Assembly: GCF_017875275.1 (NCBI RefSeq)
Contig: NZ_JAGGML010000001.1
Coordinates: forward strand, 682,001-746,000
Origin: Xanthobacter flavus
GTDB lineage: Bacteria; Pseudomonadota; Alphaproteobacteria; Rhizobiales; Xanthobacteraceae
Direction: 5' to 3'
DNA: 64,000 bases
The notes below the pieces were generated by a model. It worked only from the letters and a program-made list of their open reading frames with translations. It was not told the DNA's origin and did no database searches. The position numbers were made by a program, and so were the translations under genes. Below are positions 14,710 through 23,104 of this stretch, piece after piece. Within the stretch, counting starts at the first letter, position 1. Each line of letters opens with the position of its first letter.

Positions 14710-15294
14710 ATGATGAAGCTGAAATCGCTTGTTTTCGCGGCCGTCGCCGCGCTGGTGGCGACAGGCTCGGCCAAGGCCGATGATCGCTACGACATCTTCA
14801 ATTTCAACAAGTTCTTCGGCGGCGGGAATGTCGGCGTGGTGGGCGGCTCCTCGCCCATCGGCCGGCAGATGGTCTCCATCGATCCGAAATATGCGCCCGG
14901 CAACATCGTCGTGAACACGTCGGAGCGGCGCCTTTATTTCGTGACCTCCCGTGGCCAGGCCATCCGCTACGGCATCGGCGTCGGCCGCGACGGCTTCCGC
15001 TGGTCGGGCGTGAAGACGGTGAGCGCCAAGAAGGAATGGCCCTCCTGGACGCCCCCGGCCCAGATGCTGCGGCGCCGGCCCGACCTGCCCCGCTACATGC
15101 CCGGCGGCCTCGACAACCCGCTCGGCGCCCGCGCCATGTATCTCGGCTCAAGCCTCTACCGCATCCACGGCTCCAACGAGCCGGAGACCATCGGGCAGGC
15201 GGTGTCGTCCGGCTGCTTCCGGATGACCAATGACGACGTGATCGACCTCTACAATCGCGTGCGCGTGGGCGCGACCGTCTACGTCCTGCGCTGA
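14710..15294 (+). CDS. L,D-transpeptidase (YkuD domain), exported
   Basis: A 194-residue protein with a signal peptide (MMKLKSLVFAAVAALVATGS, cleavage near AKADD). The YkuD catalytic domain spans residues about 60-194: IVVNTSERRLYFV at the start, His153 in YRIHGSNEPETIG and the nucleophile Cys169 in SSGCFRM. These match the HXX14-17[S/T]HGC-like signature, although the residue before Gly-Cys is Ser rather than His. The enzyme cross-links peptidoglycan 3-3 or attaches proteins to meso-DAP in the periplasm. ATGs at 14710 and 14713 are both possible. A strong bidirectional terminator follows at 15321. Confidence 0.92.
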   Translation: MMKLKSLVFAAVAALVATGSAKADDRYDIFNFNKFFGGGNVGVVGGSSPIGRQMVSIDPKYAPGNIVVNTSERRLYFVTSRGQAIRYGIGVGRDGFRWSGVKTVSAKKEWPSWTPPAQMLRRRPDLPRYMPGGLDNPLGARAMYLGSSLYRIHGSNEPETIGQAVSSGCFRMTNDDVIDLYNRVRVGATVYVLR

Positions 15295-15320
15295 GCGCGC
15301 GCCCCAAAAGGGCTCAACGA

Positions 15321-15356
15321 AAAAGGCCCGGCCGTCTTGCGACGACCGGGCCTTTT
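15321..15356 (+). terminator. Rho-independent terminator after the L,D-transpeptidase gene
   Basis: An AAAAGGCCCGG/CCGGGCCTTTT stem (15321-15331 with 15346-15356), followed by CTTG. The A-rich left flank could let it also work for leftward transcripts coming from the cold-shock gene. Confidence 0.8.
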
Positions 15357-15505
15357 CTTGTCAACGCCTGGACCTTTAGCCCTGCTCTGCGTGGCCCCTG
15401 AACCGCGACCGGCGCCGAGCGGGTTCGCTCAGGCACGGCGCAGCATCCAAAGGCGGCTTGGCCAAAAGCTGGTGAGCAAGCTCACGCGCCTTCGGCTTCA
15501 AGCAC

Positions 15506-15712
15506 TCAGAGAGCGGCGAGGTTCGCAGCCTTGCTCTTGCCGCGGTTGTCCGCGACGACGTCGAACGAGACCTTCTGGCCATCGTTCAGGCTGTACATGC
15601 CAGAACGCTCCACGTCGGAGATGTGGACGAACACGTCGGGTCCACCCTCATCCTGAACGATGAAGCCGAAACCCTTCTGGGCGTTGAAAAACTTTACGGT
15701 ACCCGTGGCCAT
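15506..15712 (-). CDS. Cold-shock domain protein (CspA family)
   Basis: A 68-residue single-domain cold-shock protein. It has the RNP1 motif KGFGFI (residues about 15-20) and the RNP2 motif VFVHIS (about 30-35) on the OB-fold surface that binds single-stranded RNA and DNA. It starts MATGTVKFFNAQKG at ATG 15712, preceded by a TACAGGAGGCC ribosome site. Family members act as RNA chaperones or transcription antiterminators, and not all are cold-induced. Upstream lies a long leader-like region without genes, as is usual for csp genes. Very confident on family, not on the individual paralogue. Confidence 0.95.
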   Translation of the reverse strand: MATGTVKFFNAQKGFGFIVQDEGGPDVFVHISDVERSGMYSLNDGQKVSFDVVADNRGKSKAANLAAL

Positions 15713-16206
15713 GGAGGCCTCCTGTAGAAACGCTCTCCGGGGGTTCCCCGAAGGCGCCGATCGTCCCGGCGACGCGCAACACACGAAGGTCGCGGCGCAA
15801 CGGGACGCAGTTCAGGACAGGTTCGTACTTGGGGAAGGCTTTTGCGTCGCGGCCCGAAGGAAACGAAGAAGAGGCCGTCGACGAACTTGTCCGCTCGGCT
15901 CGCCCCTCCGCACATCCATAAAATGGAAAGCGGAGGAACGAACACCCCGTGCCGTGGACCGATCTGCTCAGGCGGGATCGGAGTACATCCGTCCGTCTCC
16001 CGGAAGCGTCTGCGCTCAAAAGCGCGCCGCATCCATCGGCTGGGGTTGATGGGAAGATAGGGATCAATCGCGGCGGTTCAAGGGCGGGAGGCCAAGTTTT
16101 TCATCTGCCGCTCCCGAACCGTTTCCGAACCACTCCCGAACCCACCCGATACCGGGGGTGAACGCCCCCCGGCAAGGTGGTGAAACACACCCGAACCGGA
16201 GCCGGA
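15713..16206. other. Gene-free stretch between the cold-shock gene and the ABC transporter
   Basis: No convincing gene is seen in these 494 bases. The part next to the cold-shock gene probably holds its promoter and long 5' leader. At 16115-16150 the hexamer CGAACC recurs three times (CCCGAACCG, TCCGAACCA, CCCGAACCC) and again near 16193. A GC-rich stem (CCGGGGG..CCCCCGG, about 16153-16172) lies just past the stop of the leftward binding-protein gene and may be its transcription end, although it lacks a T run. Confidence 0.4.
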
Positions 16207-17223
16207 TTATTTCGCCGCCGCCGCCTTCGCCACGAAGGTGCCGTCGAAGGTCTTGGCGAGGTCGATCTTCGCGGCTTTCAGCTCGGAATCAAACTCCACC
16301 AACATGTTAAGGGCATTCTTCATGCCCCGCTCGGGGATCAGGCCGTTGCGCGAATAGATCGGCAGGGAGTTCTTGACCGCGTTGAGGTACAAGGCCTTGT
16401 CCCCAAGCAGATATTCCTCCGGCACCACCGCCGCCACGTCCTCGGGGGTGGCGGTCTTAAGCCATTGAAGGGCCTTGTAAAAAGCATTCACCAGCTTCTG
16501 CGTGGTGACCGGATTCTGCTCCACGAAGTCGCGCTTCATATAGAGCACGGCGGCCGGATTCTCGCCGCCGAAGATCTTGTCGTTTCCAGCTTCCGTCCGG
16601 CTGTCCGCCAGAATAATGACGTCTCCGTCATCCACCAGCTTGGTAATCACGGGGTCCAGATTGGACATCGCGTCAATCTCGCCGCGCTTCATCTGCGCCA
16701 CGGCAGAAGCTCCGCCGCCGACACCGACGTAGGAGGCATCATCCGGCTTCAGGCCATCTTTCGCCATCAGGAAATTGACGAAGAAATTCGTGGAGGACCC
16801 CGGCGCCGTCACACCGATCTTCGCGCCCTTGAGGTCCTTTACCGACTTGATCGGCCGGTCCTTCCGCGCCACCAGCACGATCCCCGGGAAGCGGCCCAAT
16901 TCGATAACGGAAACAATGTCCTGGCCCTTGGCCTGCATGCGGATGGTGTGCTCGTAGGCCCCCGTCACCACATCGATCGACCCGCCGATAAGGGCTTGCA
17001 AAGACTTGGCTCCGCCGCCGAAATCATTGATGGCGACATCCAGCCCCTCCTCCTTGAAGAAGCCCTTCCGCTCGGCGATCGTCAGCGGCAGATAATACAG
17101 CAGTGGCTTGCCGCCGACCCCGAGCGTGAGTTTCGGCTTCTCGATCTTGGTGGCCTGTTGCGCGACGGCCGGAGTGGCGACAGCGAGCGCGAGCACGGCC
17201 GCTGCGAGCTTGAGCATCCTCAT
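16207..17223 (-). CDS. ABC transporter substrate-binding protein, SsuA/TauA/NMT1 type
   Basis: A 338-residue periplasmic binding protein. It has a signal peptide (MLKLAAAVLALAVATPAVAQ), then a two-lobed type-II binding fold of the sulfonate/nitrate/taurine/pyrimidine-precursor group: LPLTIAERKGFFKEEGLDVAI near the start, GGAKSLQALIGGSIDVVTG, DLKGAKIGVTAPGSS. It is the most downstream gene of a leftward operon with its permease (20 bases upstream) and ATPase. The order ATPase-permease-binding protein is fixed by the overlapping spacing. The ligand cannot be read from the sequence; aliphatic sulfonates, nitrate and thiamine precursors are all possible. Confidence 0.88.
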   Translation of the reverse strand: MRMLKLAAAVLALAVATPAVAQQATKIEKPKLTLGVGGKPLLYYLPLTIAERKGFFKEEGLDVAINDFGGGAKSLQALIGGSIDVVTGAYEHTIRMQAKGQDIVSVIELGRFPGIVLVARKDRPIKSVKDLKGAKIGVTAPGSSTNFFVNFLMAKDGLKPDDASYVGVGGGASAVAQMKRGEIDAMSNLDPVITKLVDDGDVIILADSRTEAGNDKIFGGENPAAVLYMKRDFVEQNPVTTQKLVNAFYKALQWLKTATPEDVAAVVPEEYLLGDKALYLNAVKNSLPIYSRNGLIPERGMKNALNMLVEFDSELKAAKIDLAKTFDGTFVAKAAAAK

Positions 17224-17243
17224 GATTTTCCTCCCGTTTTTCT

Positions 17244-18053
17244 TTAGGCCTGCGTCGCCGGCGCGGGGCGCCAGATGAGGAGGCGGTTCTCGATGGCGCT
17301 CACCACCGTGTCGATGATGATGACGAAGATGGCCAGCACCAGCATGCCCGAGAACACGCCGGTGACATCGAACACCCCTTCCGCCTGATGGATGCGATAG
17401 CCCAGCCCCGCCGCCGACCCGAGATATTCCCCCACCACCGCACCAACCAGCGCAAAGCCAACGGCGGTGTGGAGCGAGGAGAACATCCAGGTCAGCGCGG
17501 AGGGCCAGAACACGTTCCGCATCAGCTGGCGCTCGCTCATGCCCAGCATGCGGGCGTTGGCGAGCAGCGTCGGGCTGACCTCCTTAACGCCTTGGTAAAC
17601 ATTGAAAAAAACGATGAAGAAGACCAGCGTCACCCCCAGTGCCACCTTGGACCAGATGCCGAGCCCCAGCCACAGGGCGAAGATCGGCGCCAGCACCACG
17701 CGCGGCAGGGCATTGGCCATCTTCACATAGGGATCGAACACCGCTGCGATCAGCGCCTTGCGGGCGAACCAGAAGCCCACCAGCACCCCGCCAAGGGCGC
17801 CGATGGCGAAGGCGAGCAGGGTTTCAAGGAGCGTGATGCCAAGGTGATACCAGATCACCCCCGTGTAGAAGTCCTTGAAAGTGCGCTCGAAAACGGCGAT
17901 CGGCGTGGAGAAGAAGAAGGGGTCCAGCGGGTAGAAGGGCTTCGGCGAAAGCGCCGGTATCGAGACCTTCACCGTGGAGCCGAAATGCCAGATGGCGATC
18001 AGCACCACCGCCACCAGCACCTGAAGGGCGAAAAGGACGAAGCGGTTGCGCAT
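17244..18053 (-). CDS. ABC transporter permease, SsuC/TauC type
   Basis: A 269-residue inner-membrane protein with about six hydrophobic segments (FALQVLVAVVLIAIWHFGS at the N-terminus, LAFAIGALGGVLVGFWF, ALGVTLVFFIVFFNVYQG, MLVLAIFVIIIDTVVSAI near the end). The cytoplasmic EAA-type coupling loop is seen around NARMLGMSERQLMRNVFWPSA. It belongs to the BPD_transp_1 family and would pair with the ATPase encoded 3 bases upstream. Confidence 0.9.
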   Translation of the reverse strand: MRNRFVLFALQVLVAVVLIAIWHFGSTVKVSIPALSPKPFYPLDPFFFSTPIAVFERTFKDFYTGVIWYHLGITLLETLLAFAIGALGGVLVGFWFARKALIAAVFDPYVKMANALPRVVLAPIFALWLGLGIWSKVALGVTLVFFIVFFNVYQGVKEVSPTLLANARMLGMSERQLMRNVFWPSALTWMFSSLHTAVGFALVGAVVGEYLGSAAGLGYRIHQAEGVFDVTGVFSGMLVLAIFVIIIDTVVSAIENRLLIWRPAPATQA

Positions 18054-18056
18054 GGT

Positions 18057-18869
18057 TCAGCTCGCGACCTCGGACTGGCGATACCCCTTCACCACCTCGT
18101 CCTTCAGCGCCGCCCAGATCTCGCGGTGAAGGTGGTGGAAGGCGGGCTCCAGCCGCACGTCGATGTCGCGGGGGCGGGGTATGGGCACCCGCCATTGGCC
18201 GATGATGCGCGAGGCCGGCCCGGCACCCATGATCACCACACGATCGGCCAGCGAGATGGCCTCCTCCAGATCATGGGTCACGAACATCACCGCCTTGCGG
18301 TCCTGGCTCCATAGGTCGAGCAGCAGGTTGCCCATGATCTGGCGGGTTTGGGCATCGAGCGGACCGAACGGCTCGTCCATGAGCAGGATCTTGGGGTCGC
18401 GGATCAGCACCTGGGCGAGACCCACGCGCTTCCTCTGTCCGCCGGACAATTGGTGCGGATAGCGATCCGCGAAGGCCGCGAGCCCCACTCGGGCCAGCCA
18501 CTTGCGGGCGCGGCTGCGCGCCTCTTCGGTGTCGGTGCCGGCGACCTCAAGGCCGATGGCCACGTTGTCGAGCGCGGTCTTCCAGGGAAACAGGGCCTCG
18601 GCCTGGAAGAGATAGCCCGCCGCGCTATTGAGGCCGGCAAGCGGGGTCCCGTGGATTGTGACCGTGCCGGAGGCCGGCTTCAGGAGGCCGGCCGTTGCGT
18701 TGAGAAGGGTGGACTTGCCGCAGCCGGTGGGGCCGACGATGGCGACGAACTCACCATCCGCGACTTCGAGATCGACACCCTGCACGGCCACAAAGGGCGA
18801 GGCGGCGCGGCTGGCGCCCGGGAAGGCGATGGTGATGTCGCGCAGCCCGACCGCGCATGCCTGAGCCAT
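18057..18869 (-). CDS. ABC transporter ATP-binding protein, SsuB/TauB type
   Basis: A 270-residue ATPase. Walker A GPTGCGKST (residues about 46-54), Q-loop YLFQAEALFPW, signature LSGGQRKR, Walker B ILLMDEPFGPLD and H-loop FVTHDLEEAI are all intact. I chose ATG 18869 because AGGGAGG lies just upstream. An in-frame GTG at 18905 is possible but has a weaker site. It is the first gene of the three-gene importer operon and energises uptake of the ligand bound by the 16207-17223 product. Confidence 0.92.
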   Translation of the reverse strand: MAQACAVGLRDITIAFPGASRAASPFVAVQGVDLEVADGEFVAIVGPTGCGKSTLLNATAGLLKPASGTVTIHGTPLAGLNSAAGYLFQAEALFPWKTALDNVAIGLEVAGTDTEEARSRARKWLARVGLAAFADRYPHQLSGGQRKRVGLAQVLIRDPKILLMDEPFGPLDAQTRQIMGNLLLDLWSQDRKAVMFVTHDLEEAISLADRVVIMGAGPASRIIGQWRVPIPRPRDIDVRLEPAFHHLHREIWAALKDEVVKGYRQSEVAS

Positions 18870-19013
18870 GCGGCCTCCCTGGACCACGCTGAAGGGTTGC
18901 ACCACTGAACGTCTCCCGATCCCGCCCGCGCGTCCGGTTGGCCCGGATCAAGCGGACAAGGTAGCCGAGGGCGCGCGGGAGGCAAGGGCGGAGGCGTGAG
19001 GTCGGGCGCCCCC

Positions 19014-22000
19014 TCACCCCGGCCGGGAAAAGGTCAGGATCTCCCGCTTGCCGGCGTGGTTGGCCGGGCCGACGATGCCCTCGTTCTCCATGCGCTCCAT
19101 GAGAGAAGCAGCCTTGTTGTAGCCCACCTGCAGCCGGCGCTGGATGTAGGAGGTTGAGGCCTTGCGGTCACGCATGACGATGGCCACGGCCTGCTCGTAA
19201 AGGTCACCGCCGGCGTCCGCGATGCCGGAGCGGTCGAACACCGCCTCGTCGTCGTCCTCGGCCACGGCGTCCTCGTCCAGCACCACCTCGTCGATATAGT
19301 CCGGCCCGCCCTGGGCCTTGAGGAAGGCGACGACCTTCTCCACCTCGCCGTCCGAGACGAACGGGCCGTGGACGCGGCTGATGCGGCCGCCGCCGGCCAT
19401 GAACAGCATGTCGCCCTGCCCCAGCAGCGTCTCTGCGCCCATCTCGCCGAGGATGGTGCGGCTGTCGATCTTGCTGGTCACCTGGAAGGAGATGCGGGTG
19501 GGGAAATTGGCCTTGATGGTGCCGGTGATGACATCCACGGAAGGCCGCTGCGTCGCCATCACGAGATGAATGCCGGCGGCGCGGGCCATCTGGGCGAGGC
19601 GCTGGATGGCGCCCTCGATCTCCTTGCCTGCCACCATCATCAGGTCGGCCATCTCGTCCACGATGACGACGATGTAGGGCAGCGCGGTCAGGTCCATCTC
19701 CTGTTCCTCGAACAGGGCCTCCCCGGTCTCGCGATCGAACCCCACCTGCACGTTGCGGGTGATGATCTCGCCCCTGGCCGATGCCTCGCGGACGCGGGCG
19801 TTGTAGCCATCGATATTGCGCACCGCGAGACGGCTCATCTTGCGGTAGCGCTCCTCCATCTCCTTCACCGCCCATTTCAGCGCGATGATCGCCTTCTTGG
19901 GGTCGGTGACGACGGGCGTGAGCAGGTGCGGGATGCCCTCGTAGACGGAGAGCTCCAGCATCTTGGGGTCGATCATGATGAGCCGGCAGGCTTCCGGCGT
20001 GTGCCGGTAGAGCAGGCTCAGGATCATGGTGTTGATGGCCACCGACTTGCCCGATCCGGTGGTGCCGGCGACCAGCAGATGCGGCATCCGCGCCAGGTCG
20101 GCAATCACCGGCACGCCGCCGATGGTCTTGCCCAGGCACAGGCCGAGCTTGGGATGGGCCTCGGCGAATTCGTGGCTCGCCAGAAGCTCGCGCAGCCACA
20201 CGGTCTCGCGCCGCCGGTTGGGCAGCTCGATGCCGATGACGTTGCGCCCCTCCACCACCGCGACGCGGGCGGAGACCGCGCTCATGGAGCGGGCGATGTC
20301 CGGCGACAGGCCGATGACGCGGGAGGACTTCACCCCCGGTGCGGGCTCGAACTCATAGAGGGTGACGACCGGGCCGGGATTGGCGTCGATGATCTCGCCG
20401 CGCACGCCGAAATCGCGCAGCACCTGCTGGAGCATGGTTGACGACTGGTCGAGGAATTCCTCGGAAAGTTCATAGTCCGGCTCGACTACCGGCGGCTCGC
20501 GCAAGAGATCGAGGGGCGGGAGGAAATAGGGGCCGCTGTCCCCCTCCGCCACTGCGGGAACAGCCTCGGGCGGGAGGGTTGCAACGGACGGCACCGGAAC
20601 AGGGGCGACGGCACCCGACGCTGCAGGCGCTGCTGCCGAGGCCGCGGGAGCGGACGTGGCAGCCGAATGCAGGGCGCCGAAGAACTGGGCGCTGATGCTC
20701 TGCTGGTAGGGCCGCCAGGACGCGAACGCTTCGCCCGACAGGATCGACCCGGCCGCGAGGGGTAGGGATTCATCCTCGGCTTCGGCCTCGTCCTGATCCT
20801 CGTCTTCGAGCACGGCGGTGTCTTCCGGCTCATCCTCGTCGAGTTCGGTGTCGAGTTCCTCGTCTTCCTCGTCCGTCAGGTCCGTTTCCTCGAAGGCATC
20901 GTCTGCGAGTTCGTCGTCTTCAAGTTCATCGTCCTCCAACTCCGAGGAGAGTGCCCCGTCGTCCTCGTCCAGTTCGTCGTCGTCCTCGGAAAGGTCGATC
21001 TCCTCTCCCTCCTCCTCGGCGTCGTCCGTGTCGCCCTCCAGTTCAGCGACCTCATCGTCCTCGGAGTCTTCCTCCTCGATCTCGTCGTCCTCGAGTTCAT
21101 CCTCCTCGGAGGCGTCCGCCTTGAAAACCTCGTCTTCGTCGAAGTCGACAGCCTCCTCGGCGTCGGACAGGACCTCGAACGCCGGGTCCTCGCTCTCCAC
21201 CAGGTCGTCTTCCGCATCGGCCGTCTCTGCGGGCGCAGGATCGAGGTCCTGCTCCCCGGCCGGAGCGGGCGGGGTGGCGGCGCGGCCGAGGACGACGAGG
21301 CGGAGCAGGCTCCACAGGTGATCGGGGACGTCAGCCGTGTCGACCTCCGAAGCCGCCTCGGCCACAGCCTGTGGCGCGGTGTCGGCCTCAAGGAGCGCAG
21401 GAGCTGCCGTTTCGGTCAGGATCTCCTCGCCCGGGACTGTCTCCACAAGCGCGACCTCGGAGGCAGGGGGCTCGCAAACCAGCGCAGTCGCTTCTTCCGC
21501 AACGGGCGGCAGGACGACGGGGGCCGCCGTCACCTCTTCCGGCACGGCGGCGGGCGCGGCGAAGGCGGTCTCCGTGGGGATATCCGCGAGCTTAGCGACG
21601 GGCTGTGCCAGCGGCTGGACCACGTCATCCGCCGGCTCGAACAGGAAGTGCCAGCCGCGGCTCGACCCCTGGGTCGTGACCGGGGTGGGCACCTGCGGCA
21701 GGACGGGCGGCATGCTCGGCAGCGGGGGCGCGCCCGGCTCGCGGGGCCGCAGCAGATGGTCCGGGGTGCGGGTGAAGCGGGTGTTGGCGTCGAGGGTGAA
21801 GGGCCGGAGCCAGCTCGGGACCAGTTCCAGGTCGATCCAGCTGTGGGTGGGCTCCGCAGTCTCGAAGGCGCCGTCATGGAGGCTCGGGTCGTATTCCGGA
21901 ATCCGCTCGTAGAACGAGGGCAAGCCGCGTTCGGAACCAGAATCGGCCACGGGCGCTTCGAACGTTTCGTCAGGAGCGAACGAGGGGTACGCAAAAGGTC

Positions 22001-22025
22001 TGGGAGGACGGTTGAAGGAAGACAT
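19014..22025 (-). CDS. ftsK: FtsK/SpoIIIE-type DNA translocase lacking membrane segments, with a long acidic domain
   Basis: A 1003-residue protein. The motor is typical: an alpha domain ([20 protein letters not shown]), a RecA-like beta domain with Walker A GTTGSGKS (residue about 655) and Walker [12 protein letters not shown] (about 793), a [13 protein letters not shown] segment, and a C-terminal gamma winged helix (residues about 940-1000, [23 protein letters not shown]) that reads KOPS-like sites. Odd: the N-terminal four-helix membrane domain is absent. In its place are about 540 residues of disordered Pro/Ala/Glu sequence, including about 145 residues (270-415) made almost wholly of Asp/Glu with Leu/Ser. 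I chose ATG 22025 ([11 protein letters not shown]). FtsK motors clear the terminus of DNA at division. How this one reaches the septum is unclear. Confidence 0.9.
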   Translation of the reverse strand: MSSFNRPPRPFAYPSFAPDETFEAPVADSGSERGLPSFYERIPEYDPSLHDGAFETAEPTHSWIDLELVPSWLRPFTLDANTRFTRTPDHLLRPREPGAPPLPSMPPVLPQVPTPVTTQGSSRGWHFLFEPADDVVQPLAQPVAKLADIPTETAFAAPAAVPEEVTAAPVVLPPVAEEATALVCEPPASEVALVETVPGEEILTETAAPALLEADTAPQAVAEAASEVDTADVPDHLWSLLRLVVLGRAATPPAPAGEQDLDPAPAETADAEDDLVESEDPAFEVLSDAEEAVDFDEDEVFKADASEEDELEDDEIEEEDSEDDEVAELEGDTDDAEEEGEEIDLSEDDDELDEDDGALSSELEDDELEDDELADDAFEETDLTDEEDEELDTELDEDEPEDTAVLEDEDQDEAEAEDESLPLAAGSILSGEAFASWRPYQQSISAQFFGALHSAATSAPAASAAAPAASGAVAPVPVPSVATLPPEAVPAVAEGDSGPYFLPPLDLLREPPVVEPDYELSEEFLDQSSTMLQQVLRDFGVRGEIIDANPGPVVTLYEFEPAPGVKSSRVIGLSPDIARSMSAVSARVAVVEGRNVIGIELPNRRRETVWLRELLASHEFAEAHPKLGLCLGKTIGGVPVIADLARMPHLLVAGTTGSGKSVAINTMILSLLYRHTPEACRLIMIDPKMLELSVYEGIPHLLTPVVTDPKKAIIALKWAVKEMEERYRKMSRLAVRNIDGYNARVREASARGEIITRNVQVGFDRETGEALFEEQEMDLTALPYIVVIVDEMADLMMVAGKEIEGAIQRLAQMARAAGIHLVMATQRPSVDVITGTIKANFPTRISFQVTSKIDSRTILGEMGAETLLGQGDMLFMAGGGRISRVHGPFVSDGEVEKVVAFLKAQGGPDYIDEVVLDEDAVAEDDDEAVFDRSGIADAGGDLYEQAVAIVMRDRKASTSYIQRRLQVGYNKAASLMERMENEGIVGPANHAGKREILTFSRPG

Positions 22026-22256
22026 GGGAATCCGAAATCCGCAGCACCGGCGCCGTTTCGCAGACACTAGGGCGGGGGCGTTAAGGGGAGGTTTGCACCT
22101 CCAAACAACGGTTTCTGAATACCTTGTCTGTGAATCATGGGGACAAGCCGACACGGCCTCCCCTCGCCTGAACCCGGTTCGGTCCAGCCCCCGCAACCCC
22201 TGCTGCCGGACCTCCATACGGTTGACATTCCGCGCTCACGGAGTCCTTTCTAAAGA

Positions 22257-22271
22257 GAACAAAATAGGAAC
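22257..22271 (+). promoter_or_regulatory. LexA box (SOS operator) of the imuA-imuB-dnaE2 operon
   Basis: GAAC AAAATAG GAAC, a perfect alphaproteobacterial LexA site (GAAC-N7-GAAC), ends 14 bases before the imuA start. A TTGACA at 22222-22227 lies upstream and may be the -35 element. The position means LexA would block the promoter until DNA damage. Confidence 0.9.
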
Positions 22272-22285
22272 ATTGGTCTTCCTCC

Positions 22286-23104
22286 ATGCCCCCCCAGCAG
22301 GCTCCGCGCGAGGATCTGGCGGCCCTTCGCCGCCGCATCGTCGAAATGGAACGGCTGTCCGGACTTCCGGACGGGGCTGCCCGGCCGCGCCTGTCCCTGG
22401 GGGCCCCACTGGATGATGCCCTGGGCGGCGGCCTCGCCCGCGATGCGCTGCACGAGGCCTTCCCGGCGGAGAAGGGCAATGCCGCCGCCGTGCTCGGCTT
22501 CGCCCTCGCGCTCGCGGCCGGCACCCGCAAGCCGGTGCTGTGGGTGCGGCAGGATATGGCGGCGCTGGAGGGCGGCGACATCTACGGCCCCGGTTGCGCC
22601 GCCTTCGGGCTTGATCCCTCCCGCCTGATCCTGGTGGCCGCCGCCGACGCCGCCGACACGCTGGGCGCCGCGGAGGAGGCCCTTGGCCACGGCGCGCTCG
22701 GGCTGGTGGTGGCGGAGCCTTGGGGATCCCCGCGCCTCATCGACCTCACGGCTACCCGCCGGCTCGCCTTGCGCAGCGAGCGCTCCGGCGTCCCATCCCT
22801 CCTGCTGCGACCGGGGGCAGATCCCGGCCCTTCCGCCGCCGCCACCCGCTGGCGGGTCGCCGCCGTCCCCTCCCGCGTGGCGAGGGACGTGCCGGCCTTC
22901 TGCCTCGGGCCGCCCGCCTTCGCGCTGGAGATCGAGCGCAACCGCCTCGGACCCACCGGCCGCTTCACCGTGGAATGGAATGCCCATGCCCGACGCTTCA
23001 CCCCGGCGCCTCGCCGCGCTCTTCCTGCCGCACCTGCCGACCGACCGGCTGCACCGCAGCCGGCGGGGACGTCGCATGTCGTCGGCTGGCGCCGCACCGG
23101 CTGA
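22286..23104 (+). CDS. imuA: ImuA, RecA-like SOS mutagenesis protein
   Basis: A 272-residue RecA-fold protein of the alphaproteobacterial ImuA type. It starts after TCTTCCTCC. The RecA-like core is recognisable (LSLGAPLDDALGGGLARDALHEAF, LGFALALAAGTRKPVLWVRQ, GLDPSRLILVAAADAADTLGAAEEAL, LGLVVAEPWGSPRLIDLTATRRL), without a convincing Walker A motif, as is usual in this family. ImuA works with ImuB and DnaE2 in translesion synthesis and damage-induced mutagenesis. The gene follows a LexA box and its 3' end overlaps imuB by about 119 bases. Confidence 0.88.
   Translation: MPPQQAPREDLAALRRRIVEMERLSGLPDGAARPRLSLGAPLDDALGGGLARDALHEAFPAEKGNAAAVLGFALALAAGTRKPVLWVRQDMAALEGGDIYGPGCAAFGLDPSRLILVAAADAADTLGAAEEALGHGALGLVVAEPWGSPRLIDLTATRRLALRSERSGVPSLLLRPGADPGPSAAATRWRVAAVPSRVARDVPAFCLGPPAFALEIERNRLGPTGRFTVEWNAHARRFTPAPRRALPAAPADRPAAPQPAGTSHVVGWRRTG

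Noticed and set aside
20818-21321. A Ser-rich rightward protein
   Set aside because: It is the antisense of the Asp/Glu tract of the FtsK-like gene, whose GAN codons read as serine on the other strand.
22026-22256. A second LexA box controlling the FtsK-like gene
   Set aside because: No GAAC-N7-GAAC or GTTC-N7-GTTC pattern is present on the ftsK side; the only site points to imuA.
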